This document shows, in pieces, positions 61,893-64,000 of a stretch of 64,000 nt of DNA. Both the position numbers and the translations under genes were made by a program. The notes beneath the pieces were generated by a model. The model made no database searches. It had not been told where the DNA came from and was given only the letters and a program-made list of their open reading frames with translations. The stretch comes from Paenibacillus sp. CF384 (lineage in GTDB: Bacteria > Bacillota > Bacilli > Paenibacillales > Paenibacillaceae), in contig NZ_FNNV01000001.1 of NCBI RefSeq assembly GCF_900106745.1, positions 434,001 to 498,000 on the forward strand, given 5' to 3'. How positions within the stretch are numbered: the first letter of the stretch is position 1; the number at the start of each line of letters is the position of its first letter.

Positions 61893-63374
61893 TTAGGTTC
61901 CGCAATAGGTTCGATATGGCTGTGAGGATATCGCAGGCGCTGCGCAATAATCAGCATGCTCGGCCGTTTGCTCGAACGGATTCGTGATCGCTGCCAGCAA
62001 TCGTTCCATGACGCTATAATCGCCTTGATGAACGGCTGCATCGAGCGCTTCCTCGACGCGGTGGTTGCGCGGAATAATAACCGGATTCCGGCTCCGCATA
62101 ATCTGTTTCGATTCTTCCCTCGTAAGCGGCTGCCGTCCAAGTCTGGATTGCCATTTCTCAAGCCACTCCGTAAATCCCTCCGTGTCGAACATAGCGATCT
62201 CTTCCGGCTTATCTTCTGTTAGGGACAGGAACGTATTCGTATAATCGGCACGATGCATATGCATCATGGTCAATAACTCTTCGATAAGCGCCTCATCCTC
62301 CGGCTCTTCATTGACGATGCCCAGCTTCGCTCTCATCCCCGTTAACCAATGCGATTGGAATAACGTTGCGAATTCTGCGATTGCGTCCTCTGCCAGATTA
62401 ACGGCTTCGGATTCGGTTTCGTGCAGGAGAGGGAGCAATGTTTCCGCAAAACGAGCCAGATTCCAAGCTGCAATCTTGGGCTGATTCCCGTACGCGTAAC
62501 GCCCCTGTGAATCAATCGAGCTGAATACCGTCGACGGATCATAAGCATCCATGAATGCACAAGGACCGTAATCGATGGTCTCACCACTTAATGCCATGTT
62601 GTCGGTATTCATAACGCCGTGAATGAAGCCAACGAGCTGCCACTTCGCAATAAGCTCAGCTTGCTTCGATATGACGGCTTTCAACAGTGCAAGATAACGG
62701 TTATCGGCGCCTTCTTCCGCGGCTTCGGGGTAATGACGCTCCAGCGTGTAATCCGCCAGTGTGCATAAATCGTCAAGCGTGCACCAATTCGCTGCATATT
62801 GGAACGTGCCGACACGAATATGACTCGCAGCCACGCGAGTCAGCACAGCCCCGGGAAGCTCCGTTTCACGGTAAACCGGTTCACCGGTTGTGACGACCGC
62901 AAGGCTGCGCGTAGTTGGAATCCCCAGCGCATGCATGGCTTCACTAATGATGTATTCGCGCAGCATCGGACCCAGCGCCGCCCGCCCGTCACCACGGCGC
63001 GAATACGGCGTTCTGCCGGGTCCTTTCAATTGAATATCTACACGATCGCCCGAAGGCGTAATCTGTTCGCCAAGCAGAATTGCTCGCCCATCGCCGAGCA
63101 TCGTGAAATGGCCGAATTGATGACCGGCATAGGCTTGTGCCAACGGCAATGCGCCATCCGGAATCTCGTTTCCGCCAAATACGGCAGTACTGTCATCTGT
63201 TCGCAGCGCGTCAACATGCAATCCAAGCGACGTTGCCAGCCGCTCATTCAGAATGACGAGCTCCGGCGCATGTACCGAGCTTGGGCTATGACGCTTAAAG
63301 AACGACTCCGGCAAACGAGCATAGCTATTATCAAAATTCCATCCCACTTGTGGTGTTGCTGTAGGTTCAGTCAT
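61893..63374 (-). CDS. selO: Protein adenylyltransferase SelO
   Basis: 493 residues, close to E. coli YdiU. Pseudokinase features that AMPylate proteins are visible: [30 protein letters not shown] (20 residues), [15 protein letters not shown], the HGVMNTDNM loop and IDYGPCAF. The C-terminus YCGT ends with Cys where some eukaryotic homologues have selenocysteine. AMPylation of metabolic enzymes under redox stress is known for the family. It has a good upstream start but no linked gene; 63375-63575 is otherwise empty. Confidence 0.93.
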   Translation of the reverse strand: MTEPTATPQVGWNFDNSYARLPESFFKRHSPSSVHAPELVILNERLATSLGLHVDALRTDDSTAVFGGNEIPDGALPLAQAYAGHQFGHFTMLGDGRAILLGEQITPSGDRVDIQLKGPGRTPYSRRGDGRAALGPMLREYIISEAMHALGIPTTRSLAVVTTGEPVYRETELPGAVLTRVAASHIRVGTFQYAANWCTLDDLCTLADYTLERHYPEAAEEGADNRYLALLKAVISKQAELIAKWQLVGFIHGVMNTDNMALSGETIDYGPCAFMDAYDPSTVFSSIDSQGRYAYGNQPKIAAWNLARFAETLLPLLHETESEAVNLAEDAIAEFATLFQSHWLTGMRAKLGIVNEEPEDEALIEELLTMMHMHRADYTNTFLSLTEDKPEEIAMFDTEGFTEWLEKWQSRLGRQPLTREESKQIMRSRNPVIIPRNHRVEEALDAAVHQGDYSVMERLLAAITNPFEQTAEHADYCAAPAISSQPYRTYCGT

Positions 63375-63575
63375 TTTCGTACCTCCATCTTATATTCGCC
63401 ATCGAACCGACGTCTTCTCTTCTATAATACTTACCCTCTATTGTACACAAAGATCGGACAGCACTTGCAATGCGTTCCTCACCAATCGAATCGCCAATGC
63501 CTTCACCTAAATTTAACAATCATATGTAAACATTTACGCATCAAGACGTTGGGAATTGTCGCATTTCGTCAAGTC

Positions 63576-63603
63576 TTGTAATTATTGCACAAGCAGCTAT
63601 ACT
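63576..63603 (+). promoter_or_regulatory. Putative promoter of the oligopeptide-type permease gene
   Basis: TTGTAA (63576-63581) and TATACT (63598-63603) with 16-nt spacing, 51 bp before the ATG. The -10 matches 5 of 6 bases. Confidence 0.5.
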
Positions 63604-63653
63604 TTATAAAATGATCCTAGGTGGAAATCTATTAGAAAGGAAGCGATAACTGT

Positions 63654-64000
63654 ATGTCAAAAACAGTTCAACTATCATTAGTTATTCCCGGTATTTTGCT
63701 GTTCGTTCTTCTCTTCGCCATGTTCCCTGCCGTGCTTGTGCCAGACCGCTTGGACAGTTCGCTTCACTTCCACTGGGCGAAAGGTTTCTCCAGTATTCAC
63801 AGCTACGTTGACGGTCTATGGAGCGGAAACTCCTTTCAATACTTATCCGGCAAAACCGAATTATCGTTCTGGGAACAGATCGGCAGCAGCTTCTCCGTTA
63901 CCTTCACGTACATGATTATCGGGGCAGTTGTCGGCATGACGCTTGGCATCATTCTTGGCGTTTATTTTGCAGTCTCACGTGTCGTTTGGCTGAAACGCAT
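63654..64000 (+). CDS. ABC transporter permease, oligopeptide/nickel (DppB/OppB) type, 5' fragment
   Basis: The first 115 residues, open to the right edge. Start ATG at 63654 with AAAGGA 12 nt upstream. A first membrane segment (SLVIPGILLFVLLFAMFPAV) is followed by an extracellular stretch and then a segment beginning FSVTFTYMIIGAVVGMTLG, the usual start of the BPD_transp_1 region. The family import role is for peptides, nickel or sugars; the rest of the operon lies beyond the window. Confidence 0.7.
   Translation, partial: MSKTVQLSLVIPGILLFVLLFAMFPAVLVPDRLDSSLHFHWAKGFSSIHSYVDGLWSGNSFQYLSGKTELSFWEQIGSSFSVTFTYMIIGAVVGMTLGIILGVYFAVSRVVWLKR

Noticed and set aside
62799-63581. Open frame of about 260 codons opposite selO
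   Set aside because: Antisense to a well-conserved gene, no ribosome-binding site, low-complexity basic product without domain.

Overview
The window looks like the chromosome of an endospore-forming, saprophytic Gram-positive bacterium, most likely Paenibacillus or a close relative. The signs are AGGAGG-type ribosome-binding sites, frequent TTG/GTG starts, a GerA-type germinant receptor operon with a sigma-G-like promoter, Lpl/Ytc-type sugar ABC systems with a YesM/YesN-type two-component pair, CcpA-type cre sites, an S-layer-anchored protein, a T-box leader and a cobalamin riboswitch. No rRNA, tRNA, CRISPR array, transposase or phage gene was seen.

Layout. 1-3.5 kb: the 5' end of a methyltransferase, a 2-hydroxyacid dehydrogenase, a DUF1801 protein and an NfeD/SPFH membrane pair. 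3.5-16.7 kb: a carbohydrate locus, almost all on the minus strand, with an AraC regulator, response regulator, sensor kinase, two ABC permeases, a lipoprotein binding protein, a GH35 glycosidase and a divergent GH127 enzyme. Two of its promoters share the same 28-bp direct-repeat operator plus cre arrangement. 16.7-20.4 kb: gerA-type operon. 20.4-26.4 kb: three overlapping genes (P-loop kinase, APH-like kinase, serine hydrolase), a CDF metal transporter and selD-mnmH. 26.5-30.2 kb: a 1089-residue SLH-anchored protein with a transcobalamin-like domain plan, behind a cobalamin riboswitch. 30.3-34.7 kb: metE, a LysR regulator and two GNAT acetyltransferases. 34.9-38.5 kb: two small lipoproteins and a large membrane-anchored orphan. 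38.6-42 kb: T-box-controlled asd of the fungal/archaeal type, a YcaQ-like protein and a histidine phosphatase. 42-46.5 kb: a second sugar ABC importer operon that ends in a HlyD-type adaptor. 46.5-50.5 kb: a DsbA-like protein divergent from a TetR regulator, a DUF1801 protein, and a PhyH dioxygenase divergent from an AraC regulator. 51.2-54.3 kb: tatC, a short TnrA/GlnR-like regulator, a Tat-signal flavin amine oxidase, an exported RidA-like protein and tatA. 54.4-56.7 kb: YnfA, DUF2935, a histidine phosphatase and a cluster of four 25-bp repeats. 56.7-61.7 kb: an MFS transporter and a PhyH-GH127-GH43 operon. 61.9-64 kb: selO and the start of an oligopeptide-type permease.

The two most notable units are the amine-oxidase/RidA/Tat cassette, which carries a perfect TGTNA-N7-TNACA nitrogen-type operator and could be a secreted amine-nitrogen scavenging system, and the B12-riboswitch-controlled surface protein built like intrinsic factor/transcobalamin. 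All assignments are from reading the sequence; no searches were run.
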